Shown one piece after another: positions 49,880 through 62,229 of a stretch of 64,000 bases of DNA. The translations under genes and the position numbers were made by a program. A model generated the notes under the pieces. It had not been told where the DNA came from and searched no databases. It was given only the letters and a program-made list of their open reading frames with translations. How positions within the stretch are numbered: the stretch's first letter is position 1; each line of letters begins with the position of its first letter. Source of the DNA: Fasciolopsis buskii (Eukaryota; Platyhelminthes; Trematoda; Plagiorchiida; Fasciolidae); NCBI GenBank assembly GCA_008360955.1, contig LUCM01006640.1:282005-346004 (forward strand). The letters are read 5' to 3'.

Positions 49880-52830
49880 CGTCAAATCGGTCAAGATTTC
49901 AAAAGTTCATCTCCAGATTGTCAGCACATTTCTACTTGTCTGTAAACTACCTTCAGAAAATGACTGCTCTATGATACAAAGACGCATAACCGGCAGACTT
50001 ATTGTTGCATTGTGTTTAGTTGATCTCATCGAACCCGAGAAATTACCAGCAGACGGGAGCTTATGGATATAACTGAATCAACAAAGTCACCGGGGTTGGT
50101 GCATGTGTGTCGACTGTCTGGTCTCATTTATTCTACTTGTCATTAACAGATAGACTGGACCGCAACTGTCCAAATCTAGATATACTCCGATGGTAAAATG
50201 TAATCAAAAGATGTATTGCCTATTAACGGGTTTTACGAGTTTTGAGTTTACCCAATGATAAAAACAATCGTTGAGACCGGCGGGATTTTTATCTGTGCCT
50301 AGACCTCATGTTTTATTGTCGTTCAGCATCATTCTTCGGTGTGACTTCCCTTCTCATATGTGAAAGCATGTGCGTTACAGTAGAACATAAATCGAACTCT
50401 GGATTTGTGCCTCGGAAGGGATTCAGCACTCGTCAAATCTGTCCAAACCCGCCCGCTGACCAAGCTTGTCTTGAATTTGAAATTGCTCGACTTCAACAGA
50501 CGTTCTTACTGATATCATGTCATAGGCAAGCAAACTGAATGGGCTTGCATAGCCGTATAACAGTTGCACACTTAGTTGCTACTGACTCGTCATGACCGTT
50601 ACCTGCATCGATTATCAAAACTACAGTAGTTTCAGACTGATCGCGTAAATCAATAATGTGAGCTAAAAGGCCGAATGAAAAAGTCAATGAATGACGAGAG
50701 ATCAAAAGACCCAGCAAAAGAATCGACAGTGATTGTTGACCATGAAAGACCAATACAGCTGTGATTTTGAACAAAAACGAACTTGTTCGTCTGCTAAACT
50801 TGTTTATTTTTCTCACTGGAGGTGTCAGGAATTGAGGGTAAAGGCCCCGAGATTGAATCGTTGGGGGATTTGCCATCGAAGTAAAGCAAATATCTTCTTC
50901 TCGTTTTTTGTTCCAAAAAACTAAATGTGATAGAAATAAATACGTTTGTGAGCGAACACTGGTAATCCTAAAGTCCGATGCTTACGTTAAAAATCCACTT
51001 CAGGACTGCCTAGGCTAGACTTGGTGACAGTATTCATAAACGCACTTATAAGAATACACACATGTCGCTGCACTATGCACTGACCAAAGGAATGATGGTA
51101 CTGAACACGCCATTGCAAGATACCATCTAATCAGCAACTCTTTTAGGCTGTGCTGTGTGGCATAAGCTTAGCGCTTAACGAGTGCCTGTGTAATGATACC
51201 ACATTTTGCATCTTCATTACCACGGCCGTTTAATACAACTCGGAGCACGGCAAATAAGTTGATACACGCGTCTCCGTGCGACAGCTGACAGAATATATAT
51301 ATAATTTGTAGTTTCAGCAGTGCGCATGGAAGCTCTTCGTCGAAGAGTCCACAGAAGAACCACAACTGTGATTCGTTGATAATTCTTTGTCAGTTGGGCT
51401 GAGTCAACCATAGGAACGAGTGCAGAATATTCCAGATTATACATATGTATGTAAAGAAATTGTTAATAGTATCTGAATGAGTGAACAAAATTTGCCCGGG
51501 AGCACTCGACCGGTTTCGCAGTTATTGCCGCCCGTCAGGTATGTCTACACGGCACTCTTGTCCAGACATCCTTATACTTGTGAACCCTGATTTATATATC
51601 TAGACATTTTTTGGTTTTTATATTTATATATCCATATAAAATATTGAAGTTACAAGTAGCCCAACTCATCAAAGACCGACATTCCTTTTTCCGCTCGTAT
51701 TTCGGGACCTTGTCGAAATTAGATTTCATGGCGTGAAAATCTTTCTGAAAATGTTCTACTCAGGCCTGACTGTGTAAGAACCAATCGAAACCATATTAGA
51801 ATTGATCTGATTCATCCCCAAGCCCTTGTGTTTGTTATCTAACTGCCTTAACTGAGATATCACCCACATAGGAGTGAAATACGATTAATCATACTCGGAC
51901 ACATCTGCAAATAAGTGTTGCATGAGAAATCGGTCGCGTGCGCATTTTCACGTGACTTGCAAAAAGATACACACTTGCCTGATCTTGCAGGAGTCCGATA
52001 TGCTCATAATAACAACGGATATAATTATGAAACCATTCTGAATTAGACTGTAATTGTGCCTTATTCGAATGATTCGTCAAGCTCACCAAGGAATCAATCC
52101 TCCAGTTTGAGTACAGTGAATTTACACTGCTGACGACTCCGAAAAAGGTTGGAAAAGGTGTACTTTGTTCATATAATTTCTCAAAATAGAAAAAACGGGA
52201 TATTTTTGATGCTGCGTGAAAAGACCTTTGAAACTCATAATGCATCTCTTACTAATGATAACAATATACTGATCGACGTTTATTCCAATTCCAGACGCCA
52301 AAGACAAATAAATTGAAACAATGAAACAAAACATCGATTTGGTCCCCGCAAAACGTTCTCTGCAAAAAACCTCAAAGAAACTACAAGATTTAATCATCAA
52401 AATTTCATATTTTTTTAGACAAATGTTTGCTATTGCACATGACAGCCACAAGCAAAAAAAATTTGCTTCACTGGATCGGTTTGTATATCTGTAAAACCCT
52501 ACTGTCTTCGAGTAAGAAAAAAACAGGGAAAGAAAGGCGTACCAAACTCAGCGTTCGCGGCACAAATTATGTTACTTTTCCTTTCACTATACAAATAAAG
52601 CCGACTTATCAAAATTTTTGCTTCAATGAACTCCAGTTTCATTATATCGGACAAAATGATGAGATAGTACGTGTGCTTTTTCAACCATTACAGAACAATC
52701 TAAACTGCAATTTAATGTGAACAGTTTGGTGAGTATGAACGGGAGGACTAGTTACCGTGGCAACGTTTTGTAAACGAATTTCGCTACAATGTCAAACATT
52801 TCTGATCTTAGCTTCTGTTTCTCCTCGTAA
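49880..52830. other. No recognisable feature
   Basis: No supported gene or repeat. An AT-rich microsatellite-like stretch lies near 51580-51640. Confidence 0.4.
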
Positions 52831-52837
52831 GGCTAAC

Positions 52838-52880
52838 TGCAACAGCAACAACAACAACAACAACCACTACCACCATCATC
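52838..52880 (+). repeat. (CAA)n/(CAC)n trinucleotide repeat
   Basis: CAACAGCAACAACAACAACA followed by CCACTACCACCATCATCATT. Confidence 0.85.
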
Positions 52881-53867
52881 ATTAGCGAGACAATAAAATC
52901 AAGGGAGAAACCTATACACCCTTTGTTGCCGTAGAATGAATTGGAAAATCTGGGCGCCCTCCTAGTTTATCGGCATTTGTAGCAAGTTTGTCGCGAACAA
53001 ATTGCCTTTCTCCGTTACGAATCATTTTCAAGTGTGACAATTTTTTTCTTATGAATGAAGAATGTTCAGACTCCGTGTGTTCTTATTGCAGCCACCTTCG
53101 GGAAACTAAACTCCCACAGTGGCAGATCCGTAAATTGAATTTGTCTAGTCACCATTGTATTGAAATGTAGCTCATGAAGCGAGGGAATTTCGAGTTGTTT
53201 TCAATCGATATCATGGGAATGTGAAGATTGACCTAAGTCCAGTAATCAGCAACAATTTAATTTCATTATTGAAATGCGTCGCAGATTACATCAAGATCAT
53301 GTACGGAAATCGCGAAAATTGCCGCAAAACCGGGAGCAAATTTATGGTTTGTTCTTCGTCACAAAATAGTCCGTCATAAATGGATAGTTCGCGATTTCTG
53401 ACAGACACAAAAGAAAAACAACAACGGGGTATTCCTTGCACAAAACATCAATTCTTCACAATATGATATCCATAACCCTAGCTGAATTTTTTGGACCATA
53501 GATTTCTGCTCGCTACAAGCTTGACTTAAAAATGATGGAGAGATTCTCCACATCTGAAAGACACGTGACGAACAACCACGCCGAGCTGCACTGCTTGGTA
53601 GTCTTCAATTGTAAGGGATTAATTGTAATATTCTAATCATTGTCTGAAATGGATATGACGGATTCAAACACGTCAAACTTCGGTTGGTGAAATGACCCAC
53701 AATTTTTTCTTCAATACAAAGGGCCTAAGCCGATTTCCGTCTACCATGAGCCTCACTTCCCAGTCCACTGTATGAGCTCGTGCACGTACTGTCTGACTAA
53801 CTTCGGCGTAATTGGCCAGACTTATTTAGGTAACTAACATGTCCCGACTTTATCCAGTTTGGTGTTA

Positions 53868-53925
53868 ATTTACCGGGGCAATAGTATAAGGCGGTTGACT
53901 TTAGAATCCGCCGACTAGGCAGACG
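53868..53925 (+). repeat. Possible SINE family 2 head fragment
   Basis: TTACCGGGGCAATAGTATAA GGCGGTTGACTTTAGAATCC resembles the tRNA-like 5' half of family 2 (CCGGTAGCGTAATGGCTAAG, CGTTCGACTCAGAATCG). It breaks off before the B box. Confidence 0.4.
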
Positions 53926-53931
53926 TCATCT

Positions 53932-53969
53932 CCCCCCCCCCGCACACACACACACATACACACACACAC
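53932..53969 (+). repeat. Poly(C) and (CA)n microsatellite
   Basis: Ten Cs followed by CA repeats. Confidence 0.9.
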
Positions 53970-54117
53970 GTGAAGCCGATTTGGGAGGGGCGATGACAAA
54001 CAAAACAAGGGCCAAGTATTTTCTCGACCTGTCACGCAATTGTTGATTGACTACGGAAAACAATGCGGAGAATAGCGAATTCTGTTCACTATTGAGTTGA
54101 AGAGAGTGCGTATGCTT

Positions 54118-54165
54118 GTTTGTGCGTGTGTGCGTGTGTGTGTGTGCGTGCGTGTGCATGTGTGT
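54118..54165 (+). repeat. (GT)n microsatellite
   Basis: GT/GC alternating tract. Confidence 0.9.
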
Positions 54166-54580
54166 GGAAGAAACGGCAGACATATGGAAGAAAACTTTCC
54201 TCATCCTAATCGCCATTCCATCTGAGGCATCTGAAAGATTGTGACTGATCGCTGAAGCTGTCAAACTTACCTTTGGTTGCCATGATACAAGCGTAGATAA
54301 GTTAGGACACTACTATGCTCGGAGTCGATGAGAGTGAGTGGGTGAATGAGAGACATTGTTCTCATGACGAACGGTTTTTTTCAACATCAACAACGGAAGC
54401 AAAAACATCAATCGAATTAAGGTGGGCTAAGTATAAAAGAAACTATAGAAATAAAACAAAAAACCGGACAAAAACGACAATCATCATGAAAGAAGGCGCA
54501 AGAACTAGCCGTGGATTATGACGAAGTATTTGAATAAATTCAACATCCTTGAAGAAATTCCACCTGTCCTTATTTTCTTA

Positions 54581-54632
54581 CACGCACACACGCACACACG
54601 CACATACGCACAAACAAACGCACATACACATG
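54581..54632. repeat. (CA)n microsatellite
   Basis: Interrupted CA/CG alternating tract. Confidence 0.9.
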
Positions 54633-54639
54633 CAGGTAA

Positions 54640-57600
54640 CGTCACCGCTGAGGTGACAAAGATATAAGTTGGCAGAAATATATGAAATCTAATGACCATC
54701 TCGATCGCGTCGATAAGAGTCGTTGTGTTCCTAATGGGGATGCACGAAAAATTCCAGCATTTTCCGTATTACTAAGAGGGCTACTGCAATCACAGACCCA
54801 GCAGGAATGGTAAATCAGTGAAAAAAATCTTTTTTTCCAGTTTTACCGCCAGAATTCGGGTGAAGGGATGAGAAGGGTGGGAGAGGAAGTTGCAGAAACT
54901 GCTTATACAGAATCAGCTTGACAAAAAAATTTACTCATACATTTATCTTTGTACATTCCATAAGGTTAATTCGTCCACATTTTCAAATCCGATCAAATAA
55001 TTCTTGTCCTTTTGTCTCAATGTCATGTGTTCAGCTGGTCAGACGTTTCGGGAGAGTCTGATTTGTTTGATTCAGTGACAAGATTGCTACTTTGTCTATC
55101 GTAATAATAAAGCTACTTGAGAACAAGAGATTCGAACAAGGACTTGAGGCAGAATTTGAGTTTGCTGACAACCGGGGGGGGGCAATAGAGACCAGAATGG
55201 CAGAAAAATGTTTCAGCCGATCAGTTTGTTTAGAAATGCCCAGAGCTGGTTCAGTATAAGCTACCAAAAATTGGTTGTGGATTGTCTACATTTGACTAGC
55301 CACAAAAAACCACAGAGTCATTACACACTAGTTTTATCCCCATTAGAGATTATCACCAGTGGATATGTATTGGGCCAGAACATGGAGACGTGCATCTGGA
55401 ACAAGTGACTAAGTCAAACGTCTTAACTGGACGAGCTCTCAACAGTTTCCCCGACATCACCGAATGATTTAGTCCGGTTGGCCTAATTCCAATTCGGATG
55501 CTACGGGAACACATTGCTGAGGATCATCAACGGGGTTGAAAAATTTTTAAAGGATTTCTGCATTTTCCATTGACTAAGTGGATAGTGACATTTCATGATG
55601 AACCAATAAAAATCCAATTCTTTTTTCTCTCTGTTTGAAAATGAGATTTTACAAAGGTGTATTGTGCCTAAAATGTTTATCTTTTTATCTATCTGCTAGT
55701 GACTAGTCGGTTCAAAACCGTGTAATCTGGAGATGAATATCACGCTTTTGCATAAAACCCCAGAAGACCGTTTACTCCAAATGTTTCAGCATGGTCGGAA
55801 GTGAGTGACTGAAGCTGCAAATAGTCGGCGTCTCAGATAGCCTTTGTTAACGAAGTCCTGTCTACTGCCTTCTCGTGTCTGAGATATATACACCAAAGTT
55901 CAATAACGAAAGCCGCATGTTCAGTGCCCTCCGCCAGTTTGACTAAACTATGATAATCGGTTTAAGGGACGGCTAAACTCCGATCCCAAGCCAACCACAG
56001 GGTAGTGTGCAAAGAATACGGCTGTATGTCTGTCGGTCTCTGTGGGAGACGGGTTTACTAGGCACCCAGGATGTCTAGTCCTATTCAGAATGGTGTGTGA
56101 ACTGGTTAATCAGTCACCGGTACAGTACTCTAAGATGGTCCTGCCGAAATGTAGGTTAGGCTATTTGGTTACCCACTACTTGCGTTTGGGAGGCCGGTTG
56201 GTATCCAACCCACAGAGGATTCACGAATCGTAGTGCATAGCCGATGATGTGAAGGGTGGTTGTGACAGGTCATTTCACATATGGTGGATCGTACATATCG
56301 TCTTCATTTCTAACCCCGTTCTCGCTGGTTGGTTTTTCGTTCGCCAAGGTCCCGATGGTACATGAAATATACTCAAACTTGTTCAGCATGAATGTATATA
56401 AATACAAAGAAATAAATATATGAGTATATTCATACATATCTCCGGTATTGAGGCATTCAAATACTAGTCGTGTTAAAATGCTCAGGCTTCGAGATCTTCC
56501 AAGGTCTGAAGAGGCAGTACAAAACATCTTGAGTGGGTTGAAGATTCAAAGAAGAGGATTCGGTCGAACAAACGAGAACAACGCCAAAAAGAACGAAGTC
56601 ATGAACTAAAAGGCGAGGACATAATGCTGCATTAAATATGCAATACATTTCTTGTCGAAATTCATGCAATGATTGTCACATGAGCAAACGTCCTCTCCAG
56701 TACGCAGCAGCTTACGAAAATAAATACTTCGTTTTTGTGTTCCTTTTATTCGACAAGAACTGGCTAATCTTTATGATAATACACCGCAAGCTTTGGAGGC
56801 ATCTAGTGGGCTATAAGATTAGCAATTTAATCGATATCCCATTTTTACTTGTCATTCGCATGCCCAACGATGACGTATCACGGGCTCGTTAGGAAGATCA
56901 AAATGAGATTAATTCCCAACAATCTATAGCGTATTTTACTACGAATCCAGCATTAATGAACACTGGCAATCGGTGTGCCTGCCATTATTCTCCAGTAATA
57001 TTTTGATCATTTCAATGCAGTATTAACCACATCTAACGTGAAATTGCTTTTTGTTTCGTACTTCGAGAAACTTCAGCATTTCTGACGCCGTATCCATTGG
57101 CCAGGAAACCTACCTTAACTATCACTTTAAGAAACGAAGTATTTTGGAAATAATCAAGATTCAAGCCGCGTTATAATGCTATATGAAACATGCCCTCCAC
57201 CCAAGTGAGCTTTTGCCAAATTTATGTCAGATTAAAATAATACCGCTCTACTCAAGAGAACGTGTTAAATGAATTCTGGTAGAGTGAAACACGGGACTTC
57301 TTTCGAAGATAAGACCTTTTTATATATTGGGTACTTTCTTAGAATGAAAGGAACATCTTCGCTACCACAACGACAAAATTATCGCCCCTCGGAGTGCATT
57401 CTCTTTTGATCTGTTGGTAAAGATATCTTAACTTTAGTTGTGTGAAAGTGAATAAGAAAATGAGACCACTTCGTCGGATAACTTTCCTGCGGAAGTGTCC
57501 ATTTTGTAACCGTATTTCAAGTCATTATATGCCATGCATCTAACAACACTATTAAAGTTCTCTTAGAATGAGGTGATCCGAATTTTCTAATATTGTGCAG

Positions 57601-58130
57601 AATAATTAGGACACTTTTACCCTTGTATCTGCGCGTAGCAACATACCGTCAAGGACATGTCCAGATCTGGAGTCACAGTGAGGTTGCGACAGATTGAAAA
57701 TATGCACGAGATCCACTCGATACTGGAAATTAACCGACCGATATTTGACTATAGATCACGGAAATGTCAACCCACCTACATACCAAAAAGAAATGAACTA
57801 CATGCAAGGATATCACTCTGTCTCGAGGTGGAACTATGGCCACAGACTAGAAAATCAGCAAGCATCGAGGACTAAAAAATCGCTCACCTAATCTCAACAT
57901 GTTCCGTTTCCCCACTAGTGCCTCTCTATGTATATATTCAGATATTACAGAAACGTGGGAAACAAGAGTAGAATGAAAACCATCCACTCCACTAAGCTAA
58001 AGCAAAGAGAATAAAACGCTTGACTTCGTCTTCTTATTATTCAACTAGAAGTAACAAAGATTCTTCATAACAAGGAGCAAGCTTTAGGGTTAACTGGCAA
58101 GCAAATATGCCATGAATTTATTTCCTATAT
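54640..58130. other. No recognisable feature
   Basis: A run of nine Gs at about 55171-55179. No exon, RNA or repeat family supported. Confidence 0.4.
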
Positions 58131-58136
58131 CCGATT

Positions 58137-58150
58137 TTAACCATGTTTTG
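58137..58150 (+). repeat. 14-bp target-site duplication, left
   Basis: TTAACCATGTTTTG, identical to 58393-58406 on the other side of foldback copy 4. Confidence 0.9.
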
Positions 58151-58392
58151 AAAAATCGATGCGCCATGTATTGGTTTTTTATTGTGAATGATATAATATT
58201 AATAACACAGCGTTGTTGGTAGATGTAATGCGCCAACGTTTCGACTACCGTGGGTAGTCTTTCTCAAGGCAAGTTTTACAATCAAATTGTAAAACTTGCC
58301 TTGAGAAAGACTACCCACGGTAGTCGAAACGTTGGCGCATTACATCTACCAACAACGCTGTGTTATTAATATTATATCATTCACAATAAAAA
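58151..58392 (+). mobile_element. Foldback element copy 4: perfect 107-bp inverted repeat, hammerhead-like arms
   Basis: The arms (58176-58282 and 58286-58392) are perfect reverse complements separated by only CAA. The left end carries 25 bp of the family tail, truncated at AAAAATCGATGCGCCATGTA. The right end finishes AATAAAAA, suggesting a retroposed 3' end. A perfect 14-bp target-site duplication flanks it. In the right arm, GACTACC (58309-58315) pairs with GGTAGTC (58319-58325) and is followed by GAAAC (58326-58330), preceded by CCTTGAGAAA. This resembles the core of the hammerhead ribozymes found in Penelope-like elements. The left arm holds the same motif on the minus strand. Compared with the required CUGANGA, two core positions look changed, so cleavage is doubtful. 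There is no coding capacity; movement would need a helper element. Confidence 0.9.
58299..58335 (+). ncRNA. Hammerhead-like stem II and GAAAC motif (degenerate)
   Basis: A 7-bp perfect stem with a 3-nt loop leads directly into GAAAC, then GTTGG. Aligned to the hammerhead core, the upstream TTGAGAA departs from CUGANGA at the conserved C3 and G8 positions, so activity is unlikely. The mirror motif lies on the minus strand in the other arm. Confidence 0.4.
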
Positions 58393-58406
58393 TTAACCAT
58401 GTTTTG
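58393..58406 (+). repeat. 14-bp target-site duplication, right
   Basis: Second copy of TTAACCATGTTTTG. Confidence 0.9.
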
Positions 58407-58984
58407 TTTGCATCTCATACCATGATGCATTACAAGCCTGTTAGGGAAAACGAAGCAAAATTTATTCACAAAATTCTGGCACTTATATTGCTAGGTATAT
58501 AACATTTATAAACACTGATATTTTATGAGTCTAACTTTGATCCACATTAGTATTTTAGCCGAGATTTTTTTGTAATTCCAACAACATTATTCCTTGTATA
58601 CTAAACTATCACTCGAACATATCCTTTGGTAACCTATGGTAACATGGCGATTCGGGCTGCGGTGCATTTTTATTCAACCATTTCCTAGAGACAGGTTGGC
58701 TTTTGTCGACATTACATCAGCCTTTTCTTGTAAGATGACTACAAGATTGCAGTCATTTCACATATATTTCTGATTTGGCGGTGCATTTTATTTTGTCGAA
58801 TTTTGTTCCTTCATTTGTCTCTTTTTGCCCCCCCCCGTTTAAGTTTCTTCTTGGACAATCTCTAGGCGGCCGCTTTGTTGAAACATCTTGTAAAGGCAAT
58901 TCTATTCCACTGTTTACAGTTCCACTGTGCTGCAATGTGCTTTTGCTGTGTCAAACATTGCGGGCACGCAGGATACTTTGGGAA

Positions 58985-59417
58985 CTTTCGGATGGCTGTT
59001 GTGGAAAAAGTTTTCGAACCACAATGAACCACAGCCGCCCACAAACCCACCAGAACTGTGAAAAGACTCATTTCGAACCTAAAAGAAAAACTCAGCAAGT
59101 AGGAGAGAAGAAATGTCATTTGCAAGCACAAAGGTGATGGCTGCAATAAATGTTACGTCGATCGTACTGGAAGAAGTCTAGCTACATGAATGCTAGAACA
59201 CATGATTGCCACAAGAAGGCATAACCCTCGTTCGTTAATGGTCACTCATAAGGGCCAGAAAGATCATGCATTCAATCTGGGCGCGATTTACATTGTGCAC
59301 CTAGCGAACACAACATATCCAAGAGAATTTCTGAAAGCTCGGCACTCGTCGACAAATTCCATCAATAGGCAGCCTGAACTGGACCAAATACACGATCAAC
59401 TAAAGCGCAAGACTTAA
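58985..59417 (+). pseudogene. Second Penelope-like GIY-YIG endonuclease remnant
   Basis: One plus-strand frame keeps family landmarks despite stops. HKPTRTVKRLISNLKEKLSK (about 59041-59116) matches the linker. After a TAG comes ERRNVICKHKGDGCNKCYVD with RTGRSLAT, the GIY-YIG core with its Cys-x-x-Cys pair. After a TGA comes MLEHMIATRRHNP, then a tail with AFNLGAIYIVHLA and HSSTNSINRQPELDQ, ending at TAA 59415-59417. The nuclease YIG is changed to YVD, so it is dead. It differs clearly in sequence from the copy at 6252-7091, indicating a different Penelope-like lineage. Reverse transcriptase sequence upstream is too decayed to recognise. Confidence 0.75.
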
Positions 59418-59702
59418 ATGAGTTGGTTTATGTGAAATGTTTTGAGTTTGATGCATTTTAAGGTCACAATAACTAACATCATTCACAGTTAAGGGGAGTT
59501 TCATAACGTAACCCGCAAAACTAGTAACGTTGCCGAAATTCGCATTGTTGCTAGCATTAGTAAAGTCCGCAAAATTAGTAACCTTCCTAGGTCAAGGTCT
59601 AGACCAATGCATCCTGCAATGAGGAATTTCTCTGAGTCCAAGGCCAAATCTATAGTAGCACCAATGCAAATACAACTGAGAAGGGAGGTTACTGCCTGCG
59701 CA

Positions 59703-59731
59703 CGGATGATGTCATCTCGGATGATGAAACG
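59703..59731 (+). ncRNA. Hammerhead-like motif downstream of the Penelope-like remnant
   Basis: CGGATGA (59703-59709) is one base from the hammerhead core CUGAUGA. A short stem follows (GTCAT 59711-59715 with ATGAT 59721-59725, one G-T pair), leading into GAAAC (59726-59730). It lies about 290 bp after the endonuclease stop, where Penelope-like elements carry terminal repeats with hammerheads. The U-to-G change would impair catalysis. Confidence 0.4.
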
Positions 59732-59759
59732 CTATCCTAAATAAATGCTTGTACTTTAT

Positions 59760-61380
59760 GTGAATATAGGAAACAGAACCTCATAAATAGTGGATCGCAT
59801 TGACTTTTAGGAAGAACAACGCGTGTCTCGATTTTTGCTGATTTTGGACTAGTGCTTTTTTTCCTCATATTCGTCTTAATCTGTCTCTACTCTTTCTTAA
59901 ACATTCAACTCGTATGTAGATGGAAACCTTTCTAGAATATCAGTCTGTCGGGTTTTGACAGACTTGTAATGTGTGATGCGGCTTGCTCGGGCATGAAACG
60001 TGCATAATTTGTCAATTTCAGTGTTAAAATGTGAACAAGTTTGTCAAGTCGTGAACCGAGAAAGCAAATGACTATACAACTCAGAATATTTTTGAAGCAA
60101 GATCGAAATAGTACTAGAAGTTTGCCACCGGTGAGAACGAAAACAAGAAACTCTTGTTTGTTTATCGTCACAATGCATAAAAAATAGTTTCTAGTCGAAC
60201 AAAACTCTGGTAATTTTGCTAAGTTTGTTTCATATCTCTTTTTACTTTGACCTGACTGATTTTCAAATATCGGTACTCCCCAGGTTTCTCTGTTCTAACA
60301 GCTTCATTTCTGATTTCTGCGAGTTCGATAGTTGGCTTTGAGAAACTAAGCGACATTCCGTTTCTAGTTCAGCTACCGGATGGTCAAATGAGTATCCTCT
60401 GATTCTGACGCGGTAAATGATGATCACATGCACTTCAGGTTAACTTTGATCATCATTACGTCCCACTTACCCCACTTCCCAAACCGTTACTCAACGTACC
60501 AAGTCCCTCGGACAGAATCCCAATTTTTGGCTACACCGCTAGCCCGAAGGTTTCCAATTCTGTCCAAAATAGGACGTCACATTTACAGGACATTGTTTTA
60601 ATGAATGAAATTCCGGCGTGTAAATAGACTGTGTGCATGCTCATTTGTCCAATGGCAAACAGCTCGTTTTTCATTACACGATTCGGACCTCTGATTTCAC
60701 CGGACCCTTAAATAGCATCCTACCGTTTGCGAATCCGATTCCAACTTGACTAACACGATTCGGATCAAATTATTCATAGTTCAAGTTAAATTCAGAGAGC
60801 ATGACAAATCCCTTGTTGTTGTTGTCTTTGTCGGTGAACATAGAATGCAGCTGTTGACAGCTCATTATAAGTTACTCCAAATTCGGTATATGTTGAAGGC
60901 TGAAACTTTTATCAATACCCTTAGAAAGGAATTATCACTTAACATAGTTCTGTTTCACCAACGACCGCCGACTGTTCTCACTATTCACAAAGTCCATTTC
61001 ATCAGACTACATCCAAACCTTTTGCAGTGCATATTACTTCATCCTTGCAAGATGCAAGGGCGAATTCCCGATTCTCAGTCTGAATAAAGTGGGTATTATG
61101 AACAATTACAACAGAACCGCTGAATGTTACACACCGCTATTTGTTGAACACAATACTTCTGGAATCACGAACACATCGACCCACTTACACCTCTGGTCTC
61201 GCGCCTCATTAGATGTGTCACATGGTCCATAAACCACATGAGAATAGCCTCATCGATGTTATTTAATAACACTTAATTGTATAAATGAATTCAATAAAAA
61301 AATATATCTACTAATTCCAGTTGCAAAAAACTGGAAGGGCAGCAAACAGACAGGGGGTTCAAGTGTAGTACACTTGCATC
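59760..61380. other. No firm feature; one protein-like frame
   Basis: The plus-strand frame 60746-61087 (113 codons, with AATAAA overlapping its end) has plausible composition, including HRMQLLTAHYKLLQIRYMLK. It lacks recognised domains and lies within chance length. Confidence 0.2.
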
Positions 61381-61390
61381 TACATTTAGT

Positions 61391-61601
61391 GCAACCAAGC
61401 GAAATTCGTGGAACACTTGAAATGGGAAATGATTATATTTGGCACTGGAACCATCTAAAACGATCTGCTCACGTAATCTTCACTTTAGAAGACAATTTGA
61501 CGACACTAGCCAGTTTTTATCTTAGTCTGCCATCGAACAAACTACACCCGCGACAAAATGACATTGTGAGAAACATTCTCACATTTGAAAATATCAATTA
61601 G
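61391..61601 (+). CDS. Candidate terminal exon (weak)
   Basis: The acceptor-like site TTGCATCTACATTTAG ends at 61390. About 70 codons follow to TAG at 61599-61601, containing WHWNHLKRSAHVIFTLEDNL. The composition is protein-like, but no family, partner exon or close poly(A) signal was identified. Confidence 0.2.
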
Positions 61602-62229
61602 AGTCGCATGATCATCATACGCATGGAAGTAGTGTCAAGAATACTGGAAGTAATGCCGATAAAGGTATATTTTATGGCGGCTTAAAAACAAGCATGGTGT
61701 AAACACAACAACTTGTAAATGGAATTATTCAAAAATGGATAGAAGAGAGGAAAATAATAAACTTATACAAACCAACTGTTTTTTATGTTTGATTCCCGCG
61801 AATATATTTTGTAATTTTGCAATCGTTTTTGGTATTTCCTTTTGTGAGGGAAGAATTCTACAGATGGACCATACGGCACTCGCGCCAATGATTTCCCTTT
61901 TGAGCCATATCTGTCAACGTGTCGAACCAGCAACAATCCTCATCTCTCGGGCCCCAACCACAAAGGCCGGGAAGCGCCAACCGAAGCTAACACCGAAGTG
62001 AGCTTCTTCATACCTTTATGTCAAGTCATATCCTGGCTACCGCGTAGTTTCTTCCGGCCTTCCCTACAACATGCAAAGAAGGACGAAAAGGTTCATGACA
62101 GACAGGCACACACAGTACCTGTCCAAGTCACCAAGCCAGCGGAATACAAGACGTCCTTGATAAGTGATTAGTGGTCATTGATGTTGTGAGGTGGTTTCAA
62201 CTCCAGCTTTCCAGCCATTGTGCTTCGAA

